A stretch of 7,409 nt of DNA, taken from CAZDXJ01 sp964509475. Lineage in GTDB: Bacteria; Pseudomonadota; Gammaproteobacteria; Methylococcales; Methylomonadaceae. The position numbers were made by a program, and so were the translations under genes. This document shows positions 6,723 to 7,409 of this stretch, piece after piece; the first letter of the stretch is position 1, and each line of letters opens with the position of its first letter. The notes below the pieces were generated by a model. That model was not told where the DNA came from and made no database searches. It was given only the letters and a program-made list of their open reading frames with translations. Location of the stretch: NCBI GenBank assembly GCA_964509475.1, contig CAZDXJ010000095.1:1-7409 (forward strand), in the 5' to 3' direction.

Positions 6723-7040
6723 ATGCAACAAGAAATCAACGAAAACCTGAAAAAACTCAGCACCTGGAAACGCATATTTTTCATGCTGGTATTCGCTATT
6801 ATTATTGGTTTGGTGCGCATGTTATTATGGGCTGTTGTCCTGCTACAAATTGCCTCGGTATTGCTGATGGGTAGCACCAACCGGAATATCTTGAATTTCG
6901 GGCGCAGTCTTTCAGCTTATATTTATCATATATTGCTCTTCCTGACTTTTAACAGCGATCAACTCCCATTCCCGTTTTCGGACTGGTCATTGACCGAGCA
7001 AGCTGAAAAAACACTGACCAGCCCGGAAAACGATCCATAG
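6723..7040 (+). CDS. DUF4389 domain membrane protein
   Basis: A 105-aa predicted inner-membrane protein. It has a charged N-terminus, a long hydrophobic region at about residues 18-49 (one long or two short helices), then GRSLSAYIYHILLFLTFNSD and the family-like LPFPFSDW at 81-88, followed by an acidic soluble tail. This arrangement fits the DUF4389 family, of unknown function. No strong ribosome-binding site precedes the ATG. It lies 57 bp after the DUF2333 gene on the same strand and just before a hairpin terminator, so it is likely the last gene of the unit. Confidence 0.82.
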   Translation: MQQEINENLKKLSTWKRIFFMLVFAIIIGLVRMLLWAVVLLQIASVLLMGSTNRNILNFGRSLSAYIYHILLFLTFNSDQLPFPFSDWSLTEQAEKTLTSPENDP

Positions 7041-7060
7041 ACCGCTGTGCCCGACATCAC

Positions 7061-7100
7061 CCGCAAAATCATTCATTTTGCGGTGGCAGGTGATTATTTT
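7061..7100 (+). terminator. Hairpin terminator after the DUF4389 gene
   Basis: A perfect 9-bp stem, CCGCAAAAT (7061-7069) with ATTTTGCGG (7075-7083), closes a 5-nt loop 20 nt after the stop codon. A T-rich tail (TTATTTT, 7094-7100) follows, though about 10 nt further on than ideal. An outer pair, ATCACC (7056-7061) with GGTGAT (7089-7094), could extend the structure towards the T-run. Likely a factor-independent terminator of the + strand unit; the late T-run lowers confidence. Confidence 0.6.
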
Positions 7101-7136
7101 AATTAAATCATAAAGTTATGAATTTAATAATTTCAC

Positions 7137-7155
7137 TAGGCTACGTATAGGCTAC
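7137..7155. repeat. Two direct copies of TAGGCTAC
   Basis: TAGGCTAC occurs at 7137-7144 and again at 7148-7155, separated by GTA, giving an 11-bp period, about one helical turn. Such spacing is compatible with two contacts by one DNA-binding protein on the same face, but two short copies may be chance. Confidence 0.45.
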
Positions 7156-7160
7156 ATTTT

Positions 7161-7232
7161 TCAGCAAAATACGCTCCATAACGCCCATGCCACAACAAAG
7201 CACATAAACAACGTTATAACCCCTCTAAGCAT
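7161..7232 (-). CDS. Possible mini-ORF, 23-aa membrane peptide
   Basis: A 23-codon frame starts at an ATG at 7232-7230, with GAGAGG at 7245-7240 exactly 7 nt upstream, and ends at TGA (7163-7161). The peptide is nearly all hydrophobic after Met-Leu-Arg-Gly (LFMCFVVAWALWSVFC), as in a single transmembrane helix, with two cysteines. It overlaps the end of the 45-aa frame upstream by 8 nt, an arrangement used in translational coupling. No homologue is recognised. Short frames arise by chance in AT-rich DNA, so this is a weak call resting mainly on the ribosome-binding site and the helix-like composition. Confidence 0.25.
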   Translation of the reverse strand: MLRGVITLFMCFVVAWALWSVFC

Positions 7233-7362
7233 TCTTAAACCTCTCGATAATTTCATCTACGGCTAACCCTGAATTTAAGTTATTGATTCGTTTTCCCGTG
7301 CAGGCATATGCTCTTTTTAAGAAACAACACCCATTGCAAAATGTATACCATGCTTTAACCAT
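7225..7362 (-). CDS. Possible small ORF, 45 aa, cysteine-containing
   Basis: A minus-strand frame from ATG at 7362-7360 to TAG at 7227-7225. It begins MVKAWYTFCNGCCFLKRAYA, with cysteines at residues 9, 12, 13 and 21 including a CxxCC, and ends with a helical-looking DEIIERFKNA. No family is recognised. There is no Shine-Dalgarno; a TATAAT (minus strand, 7372-7367) ends 4 nt before the ATG, so any transcript from it would be nearly leaderless. It faces the main gene unit convergently. It could be a real small protein, a decayed gene end, or chance. Confidence 0.25.
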   Translation of the reverse strand: MVKAWYTFCNGCCFLKRAYACTGKRINNLNSGLAVDEIIERFKNA

Positions 7363-7390
7363 TTGAATTATATATAAAATATCAATGTTG

Positions 7391-7404
7391 GCATGAAATC
7401 ATGC
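7391..7404. repeat. 14-bp palindrome GCATGA-AA-TCATGC
   Basis: A perfect 6-bp inverted repeat with a 2-bp centre lies about 29 bp upstream of the minus-strand 45-aa frame. It is the size of an operator for a small dimeric regulator, but the window ends 5 bp later and nothing identifies the protein. Confidence 0.3.
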
Positions 7405-7409
7405 TAGGG

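Larger units (their letters stand above)
7101..7409. other. AT-rich tail without an established gene
   Basis: No recognised protein family or RNA gene on either strand. The stretch holds a short direct repeat (7137-7155), two overlapping minus-strand mini-ORFs (7161-7232, 7225-7362) and a 14-bp palindrome (7391-7404), described separately. The composition is clearly more AT-rich than the genes to the left. Confidence 0.5.

Noticed and set aside
1..7409. CRISPR arrays, tRNA or rRNA genes, insertion sequences, defence islands
   Set aside because: No regular repeat-spacer pattern, no cloverleaf or rRNA-like segments, and no transposase or defence-type proteins were seen on either strand.

Overview
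The window looks like a chromosomal segment of a gammaproteobacterium. The core is the conserved order lptM - lysA - dapF - DUF484 - xerC, all on the + strand, which is typical of gammaproteobacteria such as Pseudomonas. It is followed by two small conserved envelope-protein families (DUF2333, DUF4389) that are also mostly proteobacterial. Base composition is moderate by eye. A methanotroph-like (Methylococcales) host is possible, but this is a guess from protein flavour only.

Layout. Positions 1-255 hold no supported gene. An EcsC-family gene (256-1071, GTG start) comes first. Next, at 1091-1524, is the wreck of a TRAP transporter: the first ~60 codons of a DctQ small permease are joined out of frame to the last ~84 codons of a DctM large permease, so the middle of the dctQM pair is gone. 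Five nucleotides later begins lptM, a 49-aa lipoprotein gene too short for many gene callers, then lysA (diaminopimelate decarboxylase). An AT-rich gap of about 180 bp with a possible promoter and a structured leader separates lysA from dapF (diaminopimelate epimerase). dapF overlaps the DUF484 gene by ATGA, and that gene overlaps or abuts xerC (tyrosine recombinase). After 101 bp come the DUF2333 gene and then the DUF4389 gene, ending at a hairpin near 7061-7083. The last 300 bases are AT-rich, with two overlapping minus-strand mini-ORFs of uncertain reality, a short tandem repeat and a palindrome.

How the genes work together. DapF makes meso-diaminopimelate from the LL isomer and LysA decarboxylates the meso form to lysine, so the two sit at the last two steps of the DAP/lysine pathway that feeds peptidoglycan. 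LptM assists maturation of the LPS export translocon. XerC resolves chromosome dimers at dif. DUF2333 and DUF4389 proteins are predicted membrane proteins of unknown role.

The most notable observation is the dapF start. The conserved N-terminus (R-F-T-K-M-Q-G-L-G-N-D-F) begins upstream of the first ATG, and no ATG, GTG or TTG lies in frame between the upstream stop and that region. The codon at the position of the usual Met-1 is ATT, preceded by GGAG at a 7-nt spacing. Numbering from that ATT puts the two catalytic cysteines at 73 and 217 and gives 274 residues, matching known DapF proteins. This suggests a rare AUU start, or a recent mutation or sequencing error. I found no convincing new multi-gene system.
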